DNA of 57,211 bases, taken from positions 1 to 57,211 of the forward strand of contig JAHXQP010000032.1 of assembly GCA_019391515.1 (NCBI GenBank), written 5' to 3'. Source of the stretch: Clostridiaceae bacterium (GTDB lineage Bacteria; Bacillota; Clostridia; Tissierellales; Sporanaerobacteraceae). A model generated the notes under the pieces. The model was not told the DNA's origin. It did no database searches and saw only the letters and a list, made by a program, of their open reading frames with translations. Positions 8,415-16,925 of the stretch are shown here, in pieces (positions within the stretch are counted from its first letter, which is position 1; every line of letters starts with the position of its first letter). The translations under genes and the position numbers were made by a program.

Positions 8415-8459
8415 ATACCTCCTTCCTATAAATGTATACTAAATATAGAAAGGAGGTAT
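8415..8459 (-). promoter_or_regulatory. Hairpin sequestering the Shine-Dalgarno sequence of the metalloprotease gene
   Basis: On the transcript the upstream arm ATACCTCCTT (from 8450-8459) pairs with AAGGAGGTAT (from 8415-8424), which is the ribosome-binding site of the downstream gene. Five more pairs extend the stem past one mismatch, with a 13-nt loop. It could be a translational switch or a processing/termination hairpin after the patatin gene. Confidence 0.6.
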
Positions 8460-8468
8460 GCTAAAATT

Positions 8469-9356
8469 TCAATATGTTCTTACATTATTTTTTAAACCAT
8501 TTAACCATTTTTTCAAGTCGTCTATTTTTTCCATAGTTTCACTATAACCTTGCTCATATAAATCATTTAGCTTAGAAACATCTTTTTCTAATCTATCTAC
8601 TTTGATTTCCTCAATAGGTCTAAAAACAAAAACTTTACCTTTATTTTCTAACTTATCTATTTTATCCAATACTTTATTGTAACGAATATGTCTAGTTTTA
8701 ATAGCTTCATAAAGTTTAGGGTGTTTTTTCAAAAACCTTTTACTTATTATACCTAACTTCTGAGGACCTTTTCTATATTCCTTATTCCTTGTGAGTATAA
8801 TTATATTATAATCATTTCCATCTTCCATGGATTTTTCAATAGGAATAGAATCCACAATTCCACCATCGTAGTATAGTTCACCATTGATTTCTACAGGTTG
8901 AGATATAATAGGTAAACTACTAGAAGCTCTAAGTATAACCTCGCCATAATATTTAGAATCAAAATCGCTTTTTTCAAAATAAACTGGTATCCCCGTTTCG
9001 CAATGGGTGACACAAGCTTTAAATACTGCTTTTGACTTATCAAAAGCTTCATAATCAAAAGGTACTACTTCATTAGGAAGTTCACCATATAAAAAATCCA
9101 TATTAAAATAACTTTTTTTCTTAATCCAATGTGTAAGACCAGAATACTCTTTATCTTTTACATGATCTACAAAAACCTTTCTATTTCTTTCTCTCTGTCC
9201 CGATACATAGTTTGCCCCATTGCTTGCCCCTGCCGAAACACCAATTACATAAGGGGTTTTTATACCCTCATCCATAAAAGCAGCTAATACTCCTGATGTA
9301 TATGCCCCTCTCATTCCTCCACCTTCCAATACAAGCCCTATGTTTCTATTCATCAT
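8469..9356 (-). CDS. Patatin-like phospholipase family protein (RssA-like)
   Basis: The 295-residue protein has the patatin features: the oxyanion loop GLVLEGGGMRG near residue 6, the nucleophile elbow GVSAG near 39, and the DGG catalytic Asp motif (YYDGGIVDS) near 165. These form a Ser-Asp dyad that hydrolyses acyl esters. There is no signal peptide or membrane segment. Length and layout match bacterial RssA/YjjU-type members of uncertain substrate. The start ATG 9356 follows GGGTGAT. It may be cotranscribed with the putative metalloprotease downstream. Confidence 0.9.
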   Translation of the reverse strand: MMNRNIGLVLEGGGMRGAYTSGVLAAFMDEGIKTPYVIGVSAGASNGANYVSGQRERNRKVFVDHVKDKEYSGLTHWIKKKSYFNMDFLYGELPNEVVPFDYEAFDKSKAVFKACVTHCETGIPVYFEKSDFDSKYYGEVILRASSSLPIISQPVEINGELYYDGGIVDSIPIEKSMEDGNDYNIIILTRNKEYRKGPQKLGIISKRFLKKHPKLYEAIKTRHIRYNKVLDKIDKLENKGKVFVFRPIEEIKVDRLEKDVSKLNDLYEQGYSETMEKIDDLKKWLNGLKNNVRTY

Positions 9357-9438
9357 CTATATCACCCTTCTAACTTTCATCTTATTACCTTATTTTCTCA
9401 AATTTTTATGTTAAAATCAATAGCTCTATTACAATATT

Positions 9439-9470
9439 AAAAAAAGATAGCAGTATTACTATCTTTTTTT
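9439..9470 (-). terminator. Terminator after the RNase H-like gene
   Basis: AAAAAAAGATAG and CTATCTTTTTTT form a 12-bp stem with an 8-nt loop and a T-run on the minus strand, 10 bp after the stop codon. Confidence 0.75.
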
Positions 9471-9480
9471 AATCCTATAT

Positions 9481-9948
9481 TCACTTTGAGTATTTATCTG
9501 CTATAGAAGAAGCAGCATAAGAATTAGGCTTAGTTTCACAGTTAAAACCACAGGCTTTTATCCAGCCTACTATTTCTGGAATTAATTTTGACGTTTTTCC
9601 ATTGTTACCTGCATCTACATGGATGCTTATTCCCAAACCTATATCTTCTTCTTTCAATGCTTTCGACAACAGATTAGCTATCTCTAAACTCATACTTGTT
9701 TCAAAAAATAGTTTCTGAGCAGTATTAGTAATCTTTTCTACCTTTTTTATATCATAAAAAAATATTCCACCATTTCCAACTCTATGGATAGCTACAACTA
9801 CTACAGTTTTTGTATAGCCAAAATTTTGGCTATCTGTACCAACAGATATATTATATTTACTATGAGGTGATTTCGATATAAATTTTTTAATAATTTGAAT
9901 CATTTCCCTGTAAGAAACTTCACCATATGTCGGACTATGCATATCCAC
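9481..9948 (-). CDS. Ribonuclease H-like YkuK family protein (DUF458)
   Basis: The 155-residue protein matches DUF458/YkuK. It starts MHSPTYGEVSYREM and has acidic RNase H-like positions in SVGTDSQN (near 42) and HVDAGNNGKTS (near 112). The family is predicted to have an RNase H fold and is widespread in endospore-forming Firmicutes, without a firmly assigned role. It is monocistronic, followed by its own terminator. Confidence 0.85.
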   Translation of the reverse strand: MDMHSPTYGEVSYREMIQIIKKFISKSPHSKYNISVGTDSQNFGYTKTVVVVAIHRVGNGGIFFYDIKKVEKITNTAQKLFFETSMSLEIANLLSKALKEEDIGLGISIHVDAGNNGKTSKLIPEIVGWIKACGFNCETKPNSYAASSIADKYSK

Positions 9949-10090
9949 CCCTACTTTCTGTAACTATTACTTTAGTATTTGTCCATTTTTCCAATTAATA
10001 TTACATCTAATAGTTTGAATTTTATTAATATTATTTATGCTTTTATTATATCCTTCTTATATATTCTATACAAATATTTTTAAAATTATA

Positions 10091-10132
10091 AAAAGAAAAA
10101 AGAGGGTATATACCTAAAAAGGTATTTCCCTC
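10091..10132 (-). terminator. Imperfect terminator after the creatininase remnant
   Basis: On the minus strand a GAGGG/CCCTC outer stem and a TACC/GGTA inner stem, separated by a small internal loop, are followed by TTTTTTCTTTTT. It probably ended the phzF-creatininase transcript. The bases between it and the upstream RNase H-like gene show nothing else. Confidence 0.55.
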
Positions 10133-10202
10133 CTATATAATAGTCAACTATATAACTCCATAAAACTTATCTGCATCTATTGATGCTCGCCTATATTTAA
10201 CT

Positions 10203-10484
10203 TTAATCAAAAACCTCTTTTACTATTTTTTTAAACTTTTAAATTACTTCTTTTGTCATTAGTTCACCTTTTTCTTTGGAACTAGTTCTCGCTGTTGCCA
10301 GTAATCCAGAAGGAGGTACTACTCCATTTGCTTCTTTTGCCAATAATAATCCCCAATTATAAGATATAATCGTATGTGTAGACAGTGGTAAATGGGGACC
10401 ATGTTGTTCCAATGATCCTATTGGTAATATAACTACTGCTTCATCTTTTCTATTATTAAATTCTTACCAAGTTATTTTTTTCAT
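10203..10484 (-). pseudogene. Creatininase (creatinine amidohydrolase) family, decayed
   Basis: Read from ATG 10484 the frame gives MKKITW, an in-frame TAA (10464-10466), then EFNNRKDEAVVILPIGSLEQ and HGPHLPLSTHT, the unmistakable N-terminus of the creatininase family. The sequence then jumps to a C-terminal-like LLATARTSSKEKGE, with the middle of the usual 240-260-residue protein deleted, and meets a second TAA at 10239-10241. Original stop: about 10203. The nonsense codon fits CAA to TAA. It lies just downstream of phzF. It explains most of the 600-bp stretch between the RNase H-like gene and phzF. Confidence 0.85.
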
Positions 10485-10548
10485 CTCTATTTCCATAATC
10501 TCAACATTTACCTCCCAGTATTTGATAAATATATATTATTTATAATTC

Positions 10549-11466
10549 TTACCACATAACTTTTCCTTTCATAACTATAACTGCACTGCCTCCAACTTTT
10601 ACATCCTTAACCTTCCCATTATCATTTAAGATTTCTGCAATAATCTCACTTGGCCTATCCATTATATGTCCTTGCTCTATTCTCATAATTATTTTTTCTT
10701 CTTTCAAAGAAACTGCCTTATTTTCAATTAAATAAGCTGCCAATGCACCATTTGCTGTTCCTGTAGCTGCTTCTTCATTAATCTCTACTGATGGTGCGAA
10801 ATCCCTTGTATGAATATCATTGTTTGGATTTTCTGTTTCAAAAGTAAAAGCATGAATACTAACAAAGCCTTTTTCTTTTTGATATCTTACCAATCTACCA
10901 AAATCAGGACTTGCTTTTTTTAATGTATTTAAATCCTTGATTGGGACCATCATATCAGGTAATCCTGTAGAAACAACTTGCAGTGGCAAATTATTTAGTT
11001 TTAAATCTGAAGCTTTTAGACCTAATAAATCTGCAATTTCAGAAACTTCATCACTAGTTCTAATTATTTCAGGCAATGTCTGACCCATAACCACCCTATC
11101 TAGTTTCCCATCCTTTGAAGCTATTAGATATACAGGTAGTATTCCAGCTTTGGTCTCCTGAAATACAAGTTTTTCTTTGGAATCTAATTTTATTTTCCCT
11201 TCTTCAAACAAAACATGAAAAGTTGCTATAGTGGCATGACCGCATAGATCTACTTCTTCGGATGGAGTAAAGAACCGCACTTTAAAATCAGCTTTTGAAT
11301 CTGTAGCAGGTAGAACAAATGCTGTTTCAGAACAATTCATTTCCCTAGCAATGTTTTGCATCTCTTCTTCACTGAGTCCATTGGCCTCTGTTACAACACC
11401 AGCAGGATTTCCCCCAAAAGACTGTCTAGTAAATGCATCCACTTGATAAACTTCTACACATTTCAA
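10549..11466 (-). CDS. PhzF family isomerase
   Basis: The protein shows the PhzF hallmarks: QVDAFTRQSFGGNPAGVV at the N-terminus, the catalytic Glu in NCSETAFV, and CGHATIATFHV, which recurs in the second half as EEAATGTANGALAAYL. These are the two halves of a diaminopimelate-epimerase-like fold. PhzF-type enzymes catalyse isomerisations, but most family members outside phenazine clusters have unknown substrates, and no phenazine genes are present. The start TTG 11466 sits six bases after AGGGGGGA. A longer ATG frame from 11508 would overlap the upstream gene. About 305 residues, normal for the family. Confidence 0.88.
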   Translation of the reverse strand: MKCVEVYQVDAFTRQSFGGNPAGVVTEANGLSEEEMQNIAREMNCSETAFVLPATDSKADFKVRFFTPSEEVDLCGHATIATFHVLFEEGKIKLDSKEKLVFQETKAGILPVYLIASKDGKLDRVVMGQTLPEIIRTSDEVSEIADLLGLKASDLKLNNLPLQVVSTGLPDMMVPIKDLNTLKKASPDFGRLVRYQKEKGFVSIHAFTFETENPNNDIHTRDFAPSVEINEEAATGTANGALAAYLIENKAVSLKEEKIIMRIEQGHIMDRPSEIIAEILNDNGKVKDVKVGGSAVIVMKGKVMW

Positions 11467-11488
11467 TATGATCCCCCCTGTATTTTTA

Positions 11489-11716
11489 CTATTTCTCTTC
11501 TGTATCATTCTCTATCTCATCTTTTAAGGAACTTATATCCACTTCCTTCTCTTCACTTATATTATTTTTATTTATATTATTATTTTTTTTAATATAAATA
11601 TTTAAAACTTTTATACCCTTGTATATAAGGAAAAGAAGTAATATTTCCTTTGCAAAACCAATAATAAATACAATAACATTAAAAAAACCAAATGCTTTCA
11701 TTCCTAATGACTCCAT
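11489..11716 (-). CDS. Small single-pass membrane protein, unknown
   Basis: The 75-residue protein has one hydrophobic segment (FFNVIVFIIGFAKEILLLFL, about residues 11-30) and a charged, Asn/Glu/Lys-rich C-terminal tail that is probably cytoplasmic. The start at ATG 11716 (MESLGMKAFG) follows GGGAGGC at good spacing. An upstream in-frame ATG at 11731 is itself part of that ribosome-binding site. It ends 22 bp before the phzF start and follows the TIM-barrel gene closely, so the three are probably cotranscribed. I do not recognise a family. Confidence 0.65.
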   Translation of the reverse strand: MESLGMKAFGFFNVIVFIIGFAKEILLLFLIYKGIKVLNIYIKKNNNINKNNISEEKEVDISSLKDEIENDTEEK

Positions 11717-11735
11717 TAAAACGCCTCCCATATAA

Positions 11736-12503
11736 TTATTTAAAAATTCCTCTAACCCTGTTAACTTCTTCTACTATATTGTCCACTTCATATTCTAAGG
11801 CTATGATTGGACATATATCATATTCTTTCAAAATACTATAAAAGTATTTTAAATTAGAATCTGTTGGAACATTATGTTCATCATAGATCTTGTTATTCCA
11901 ATGTAGATGAATATATTTTATTCTATCACCTAAAATATCAAACCACTCTTTAAGCTCTGTTTCTTTGCTAAGGTTTGCATGGCCAATATCTAGGCAAACT
12001 TTAATATTTGACTGTTCTATTTTATCTGTTAAAACTGACAATTCTTCAGGATCATTATCAAAAACATTTTCTATTATAATATTTATATCATAATTATCTA
12101 AGCTATCTATAACTTTTCTCCAAAATATAGTAGCTCTTTTGTTTTTCATCTCTTTTACTTTCGGATCCTTAAGCCAAGGATTTATTTGACTATGAAAAAC
12201 TATATATTTTGCCTTCAACTCTTTTGCAATATTTAATGATTGGATATATCTATTCCAAGTAATCTCTTCAATTTTTTTATCTGGACTTGATGGATTTAAA
12301 TCTAAAAAACTACCATGTAAAGATAGAATACCCCTGAAATCTTCAGTTAATTTTTTATATTCTTCTAGTCTATCTTCCCAATCATTATCTAATAAATAAG
12401 GGCTGGTAAAATCTTGAATCTCAACCCCTATATCCAAATCTTCAAAAATCTCTTTAGAAAATTCTCTAGGGTTATTAATACATTTAACTATTTTATATTC
12501 CAT
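11736..12503 (-). CDS. Sugar phosphate isomerase/epimerase-like TIM barrel (AP endonuclease 2 superfamily)
   Basis: The 255-residue protein fits the xylose-isomerase-like TIM barrel: GILSLHGSFLDLNP, YIVFHSQINPW, NIIIENVFDNDPEEL, VCLDIGHANLS and IHLHWNNKIYDEH carry the His, Glu and Asp residues that bind a divalent metal in this superfamily. The precise substrate cannot be read. DNA endonuclease IV is unlikely, given the short barrel and the lack of its extra zinc ligands. It is the first gene of a probable three-gene operon with the small membrane protein and phzF. Confidence 0.8.
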   Translation of the reverse strand: MEYKIVKCINNPREFSKEIFEDLDIGVEIQDFTSPYLLDNDWEDRLEEYKKLTEDFRGILSLHGSFLDLNPSSPDKKIEEITWNRYIQSLNIAKELKAKYIVFHSQINPWLKDPKVKEMKNKRATIFWRKVIDSLDNYDINIIIENVFDNDPEELSVLTDKIEQSNIKVCLDIGHANLSKETELKEWFDILGDRIKYIHLHWNNKIYDEHNVPTDSNLKYFYSILKEYDICPIIALEYEVDNIVEEVNRVRGIFK

Positions 12504-12605
12504 TTTTTACACCTCTTTTCCAATGTAATTATAACATAAAACTTATAGTTTAATTCACATTTAAAACTAAATATGCATAATATATCTAAAAAGGGGGTTC
12601 TTTAT

Positions 12606-13097
12606 ATGCATTATAATACTATTGATCATATGACTAATACTGCTATAGCTGAAATAAAAGGTGGGCCTATTGTCCCTCAAATCTATGGCACTGTCACATT
12701 CTCTGATGTGCCAGGTGGAACAGAAGTATTTGCTGAAGTTTGGGGTTTACCTCCATATAAACCAGCTGAAAATAACGAGGCTCCTATAGGACCTTTTGGA
12801 TTTCATATTCATGAATTTGGTTGTTGCCAAGTAGGAGATCCTTACAATCCTTTTGAATGTGCTGGTGGTCATTGGAACCCGACAAATCAACCTCATGGAA
12901 ATCATGCTGGAGATTTTCCTGTCATATTTTCAAACAATGGCTATGCTAGGATGATTTTTTTTACGGATAAATTTAAACCTAGAGATATTATAGGAAAGTC
13001 GGTGGTAATTCATCAAAATCCTGATGATTATAGGACGCAACCTTCTGGAAATTCGGGAAAACGACTAGCTTGTGGAGTGATATATAGGCCTTATTAA
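12606..13097 (+). CDS. sodC: Cu/Zn superoxide dismutase family protein, no signal peptide
   Basis: The start ATG 12606 follows AAGGGGG with 8-nt spacing, giving 163 residues. Ligands can be placed by eye: His67 and His69 (GFHIHEFG), bridging His89 (HWNP), His97 and His100 (QPHGNHAGDFP), Asp103, His136 (VVIHQNPDD) and the guiding Arg153 (GKRLACGV); cysteines at 73/74, 85 and 156 could supply the structural disulfide. The metal-binding loop is shorter than in animal SOD1. No signal peptide precedes the domain, although bacterial SodC is normally exported, so this one appears cytoplasmic. By family it dismutates superoxide. The gene is monocistronic with its own terminator. Confidence 0.88.
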   Translation: MHYNTIDHMTNTAIAEIKGGPIVPQIYGTVTFSDVPGGTEVFAEVWGLPPYKPAENNEAPIGPFGFHIHEFGCCQVGDPYNPFECAGGHWNPTNQPHGNHAGDFPVIFSNNGYARMIFFTDKFKPRDIIGKSVVIHQNPDDYRTQPSGNSGKRLACGVIYRPY

Positions 13098-13101
13098 ATA
13101 T

Positions 13102-13132
13102 AAAAAGGTCGGATTTTTAATCTGACCTTTTT
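13102..13132 (+). terminator. Terminator after sodC
   Basis: AAAAAGGTCGGAT and ATCTGACCTTTTT pair (one G-T) around a short T/A loop, with a T-run on the plus strand. It begins 5 bp after the sodC stop. Confidence 0.8.
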
Positions 13133-13189
13133 GATTTAGTCTTTTCTTCCATAAATCATAGGAATCAAAAATACAAACAAAAATTATAT

Positions 13190-13633
13190 TTATAGCTTTA
13201 CGATATATTGACAGGTCTTTTTTTGTCCATTTTTATATAACTCATGCCATATTGGTACATCAATAGTACCTATTAGTTCCGCACCACAGTACTCACAAGT
13301 CTTTCTAGATGCTATGTTTTCTGGTGCACAAGTAATGATAATCTCATTCATTTCATGTTTCCTTGCTAATTGAAATAATAATTTACAGGCTTTTGAAGCA
13401 TAGCGATTTCCTCTAAAAGGTCTGTAAACCTCATACCCTATATTTCCACCATATTTTGTATTGTCATTATGCCCAATACGCAAATCACATTGACCTATTT
13501 TAGCATCATCTTTGCATCTGATAATTTTAAAATAATATGCGGGAACATACCCTTTTTCTATATTTTCATCAGCAATTTTATATAATTGCAAATAAATTTC
13601 TTCATTTTTCAAATCCCTTGTATCAAAAAACAA
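13190..13633 (-). CDS. GNAT family N-acetyltransferase
   Basis: The 147-residue protein has a GNAT fold: strands around KIGQCDLRIGH and NIGYEVYRPFRG, the acetyl-CoA pyrophosphate-binding loop FRGNRYASKACKLL near residue 75, and the C-terminal NIASRKTCEYCGAELIGT typical of RimJ/RimL-like members. The substrate is unknown. It starts on ATG 13633 with a plain ribosome-binding site and stands alone at the edge of the decayed region. Confidence 0.85.
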   Translation of the reverse strand: MFFDTRDLKNEEIYLQLYKIADENIEKGYVPAYYFKIIRCKDDAKIGQCDLRIGHNDNTKYGGNIGYEVYRPFRGNRYASKACKLLFQLARKHEMNEIIITCAPENIASRKTCEYCGAELIGTIDVPIWHELYKNGQKKTCQYIVKL

Positions 13634-13761
13634 TTTTACACCTCCATCATAATTTCTTTATAATTTCCTCCCATAACCTCTATTCCATTAGGAAGTTCAT
13701 TTTTAAAATATTAATACAAATATTTAAATAGAATTAATTTTCCATTTAAACATATATCTTT

Positions 13762-13992
13762 TTAATCAAAGGTTATATCCATATTGTCGAAGTTACCATC
13801 CATTGTTAAATCATTAAAGTATACAAAATATGCTTTATATCTCTTTAATTGTTGATCATTTATTTCATATTCAATTATTTCATCTGGCTTTACACCATTT
13901 ACTTTTATCTCCTCTGCTTCTTTTTTATCTAATAATAAATAATATTGAAAATTCTTCTTTTCTGGTATTGTTGTATCATTTCTGTTAATCAA
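13762..13992 (-). pseudogene. Decayed paralogue 1 of a possible RHS-immunity family
   Basis: The frame of 76 residues ends NMDITFD and contains VNGVKPDEIIEYEI, matching KGKKPDEIIPFTL in the second copy and QGKRPDEVIPFEM in the third. Only the C-terminal part of the family is present and the only start is a TTG without a convincing Shine-Dalgarno sequence, so this is a 5'-truncated copy. It belongs to a tandem set of three directly downstream of the broken RHS gene. No known domain is recognised. Confidence 0.6.
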
Positions 13993-14048
13993 ATAATTAA
14001 GTCGTTGAAAAAATATCTACTTCTTTTTAGCTTCTTTATTTATTCCTA

Positions 14049-14525
14049 TTATTTTTTAATCTTAAAGTCTTCACTGCCACGCTTTTCCATTTCATTTATA
14101 TCTAATTCTAGGTCTAAATAGTAATAGAAATATAATTCATTTCCATCTAAAGTAAATGGTATTATTTCATCTGGCTTCTTGCCCTTTATTTCTAAATATT
14201 TTACATTTTCTATATCTGTTATAGACCATTTAAAATTCTTATATTTATCTTTTATGATATTAACTGGATCATCAATATCAACTTGATTAAACCGTATAAA
14301 CCTTCTCCATAACCTTGTTTCCTAATCTCCTTCTACTTTTTTACAATTCTATTTGATGAGCTTTTTATATTAGCATAATCAGTGCTAATTCCTTCTAAGG
14401 GCTCAGAATGCTCTTTCTGTTCTCCAGATTTCTTCACCTTCAACCTATATCTAGAAAATTCTTCATTATTCTCTTCCCCATCTCCTATTGTGAACTTTTT
14501 ATTTCCATAAGTTTATCAAGTCCTA
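14049..14525 (-). pseudogene. Decayed paralogue 2 of a possible RHS-immunity family
   Basis: Translating in pieces gives GDGEENNEEFSRYRLKVKKS up to a TAG near 14340, a frameshift near 14310, and then NFKWSITDIENVKYLEIKGK through KKPDEIIPFTLDGN, a run of tyrosines, and the TAA at 14049-14051. The order of motifs equals that of copy 3 (EFSIARLK, FAWSLSALEDIKYLEI, RPDEVIPFEMDG, YFYYYEDL). At least three disabling changes are visible and the N-terminal part is gone. Confidence 0.7.
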
Positions 14526-14576
14526 TAGAAGTATATAAATAGGTTTTGTAATAGTATATTGATTATATTCATGGAT

Positions 14577-14609
14577 AAAAAGAAGTAGAATAAGCATCTA
14601 CTTCTTTTT
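14577..14609 (-). terminator. Terminator after paralogue 3
   Basis: AAAAAGAAGTAGA and TCTACTTCTTTTT form a perfect 13-bp stem with a 7-nt loop, with T-runs on both strands. The stop codon of the copy-3 gene lies in the stem. Confidence 0.75.
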
Positions 14610-15323
14610 ATCTTTTTTATTTATGACAAAGTCTTCTTCTTTTAAATCTCCTTCTATTTTTAAGTCTTCATAATAATAGAAATAAAAAGTTTTTCCATCC
14701 ATTTCAAAAGGAATCACTTCATCCGGTCTCTTCCCTTGTATTTCTAAATATTTTATATCCTCCAATGCTGATAATGACCATGCAAATCTAGGATATTTTT
14801 CTAATATTATTATTGGTGTATCATTTATATTTCCTATTCTATTGGTTGCTAGAAAATTCGGATGAATTAAATATTTGTCATCTATGCCTTCTCGTGAAAA
14901 ATAATTAGATTCTGTGCTTCTTGCACTTATTATATTAGAATATTTCTTCTTTCCATTTTCATCAGTCTTTGTTTTCAGTCTAGCTATACTAAACTCTTAA
15001 GTTCCTTCTTTATCTGTAGACGGACCTATAATTATATAGTTATCATCTACTTCTATTTCTTTTAATACCTCACTTATATTTACATCTACAGATTTGCTGT
15101 TTCTCATTGCATCTTCGAGAGTGTCATAATATCTTTCTACATCTTTTGTTCCATCTAAAAACTCTTTATACTTTTCTTCAAGTATTTCTTTTTTTTCTTC
15201 TCTAGTTGCTGATTGAAGCTTTTTTAAATCTTCAGGCATTGAAACATATGCTATAATATCTATTATTAATACAACTAATGCAATAATTATAATAATTTTT
15301 ATTATTTTTTTAAATTTTTCCAC
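14598..15323 (-). pseudogene. Membrane-anchored paralogue 3 of a possible RHS-immunity family, interrupted by TAA
   Basis: From GTG 15323 (after AGAGGTGG) the frame encodes a transmembrane segment (IIKIIIIIALVVLIIDIIAY), a Lys/Glu-rich helical region, then SVDVNISEVLKEIEVDDNYI, and stops at TAA 14997-14999. The same frame continues without a break: EFSIARLKTKTDENGKKKYS, FAWSLSALEDIKYLEIQGKR, PDEVIPFEMDGKTF, ending at 14598. The full product would be about 241 residues. It is the least damaged of the three tandem copies and follows the RHS tip with overlap, the usual place for an immunity gene. Immunity is an inference from position only. Confidence 0.7.
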
Positions 15324-15334
15324 TTCAACCACCT

Positions 15335-15818
15335 CTAACTTATACAATTTAATGAGTCTACAGATAATAAATAACCTATTGCTATAAGAGCTGGTGCCTG
15401 CTTTGAAATTGCTGGTAACATCACCGGTATAAATTCTGGATTAAATGCTAGAAATATTACAACAACTATTGCAGTTGCATACCCCCATTTAATATTACCT
15501 ACTTTTACTGTTGTTTTATTTGTATGGGTTTCACTTTCAATATATTGTTCAAGATTTTCTGATGAGTAGGGAAATATGAGCAGCCTCTCTATATCTTTAC
15601 CTCTCAATGTATGACCAGATATTGTATTCCAAGATATACCCCCACTATCAAATGCTAATTTTCCTCCAGACAATAATCATCATATTTTTTAGTTCCTTCT
15701 ATACCTAATCCATCCTCATTGGCTCCTACTTGCAATTTTTAATCCTGTTGATATAGAAGTTTCTTTTCCTATAGACATATTGGCATTAACTCCCCAACCT
15801 TTTATATCTATATCTCCA
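15335..15818 (-). pseudogene. RHS protein C-terminal toxin tip, frameshifted
   Basis: After the RHS core, pieces in shifting frames read ISIDGDIDIKGWGVNANMSI, then QVGANEDGLGIEGTKKYDD, then SGGKLAFDSGGISWNTISGH and on to TAG 15335-15337. The last piece is open for 112 residues and holds a hydrophobic stretch (GYATAIVVVIFLAFNPEFI and onward). At least two frameshifts break the chain. No known toxin fold is recognised. A membrane-acting toxin is possible, since both this tip and the adjacent putative immunity protein have membrane segments, but that is speculation. Confidence 0.6.
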
Positions 15819-16925
15819 TCAATAGAAATTCCTAGAAATTCCTTTTTTATTCAATTTTATTTTCACTGGAATAACCGGAACTTTTAAATTAACTTTAAGT
15901 TTACCACTTTTATCAAAAATATATTTATCTCCACCCATATGATAATTATCCTCTATTATAATATTTTTCCCTTTTGTTTTATTTTCATATTCATATCCAA
16001 CTTCATCATTAATAATGCCTTCTTTACTATTTTTGAAATTTTTCCATTTGTCTTTCATATCACTTATCACAGGTACATTTCCATCTAGGTCTACATAATC
16101 TAGTGGTTGATTTAAGGCATAAGTGTAGTCGTTTAGGGAGTCTGGATATATAATTGAGCCTTTTATATTGTCTCTGCTTATGAATCTTCCTTGATGTTGG
16201 TCGTAGTATCTGGCTTGGGCGTAGTTTAGTTCACTTATATCGTCATATTCATAGCCTGTATAGCCAAATGTATAGTTTTTATTATTTGATATTCCAAACT
16301 CATCATAATTAAATATTCCTTTTGTTTCTCCGTTTTTGTCTATACTTCTTATTGGACTGCCTAACTCATCTAATAGGTATAGTTCTTCTTCCATTGTTCC
16401 TAATAAGTCCCAGTCCCACAGATATTGTTCAGTATCTTGGTTCACTTTTCTTTCTAATACATTTTTATATGGTCTTGTTAGGTCCAATATATAATCTATT
16501 TTTTCTTCTGGTTTATCCTGTCTTTTCAATGTTTGCCCAATTCTATTTCCTAATCCATTGTAGGTATATGTGGCTGTTCCTTTTGTTTTGTTCCATACTT
16601 CTGTCATATAATCTGTGGCATCAAATTTAAAGGTCTTTACTAGTTCATTATTCTTAAATTCTTTTATTCTATTTCCTCTTTTATCATATTGATAAGTTTT
16701 TGTTCCTTCCGGAAGTTCTTCTTTTATCAATTGGTTTAAATTATTATAATGATATCTTGTTATTTCTCCATTTTCATATTTAGCTATCCTATTTCCCAAA
16801 CTATCATAACTATATTTTCTTAGTAGTCTATCTCCATCTAATACTTCTGTTAATCTATTTAGCGGGTCATATTTATAGTTTAATTCTTCTATTTTTTCAT
16901 AGCTTTCTCTTTCTCTTTTTATTCC
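15819..16925 (-). pseudogene. RHS core, C-terminal part with YD repeats and core-end motif
   Basis: The frame carries repeated YD-type units (LGNRIAKYENGEITRYHYNN, YQYDKRGNRIKEF, YTYNGLGNRI) and ends with the RHS core-closing motif ELNYAQARYYDQHQGRFISR, followed by the NQPLDYVDLDGN boundary after which variable tips start. It is open from 15819 up to a frameshift near 16925, where the upstream piece leaves in another frame after LKSLEYYKNR. Within an intact RHS protein this region forms part of the shell that encloses the toxin. Confidence 0.85.

Noticed and set aside
10140-10202. Possible peptide remnant near 10140-10200 (RRASIDADKFYGVI on the minus strand)
   Set aside because: It is too short and unlike anything I can name. 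It could be chance, so it is not listed as a feature.
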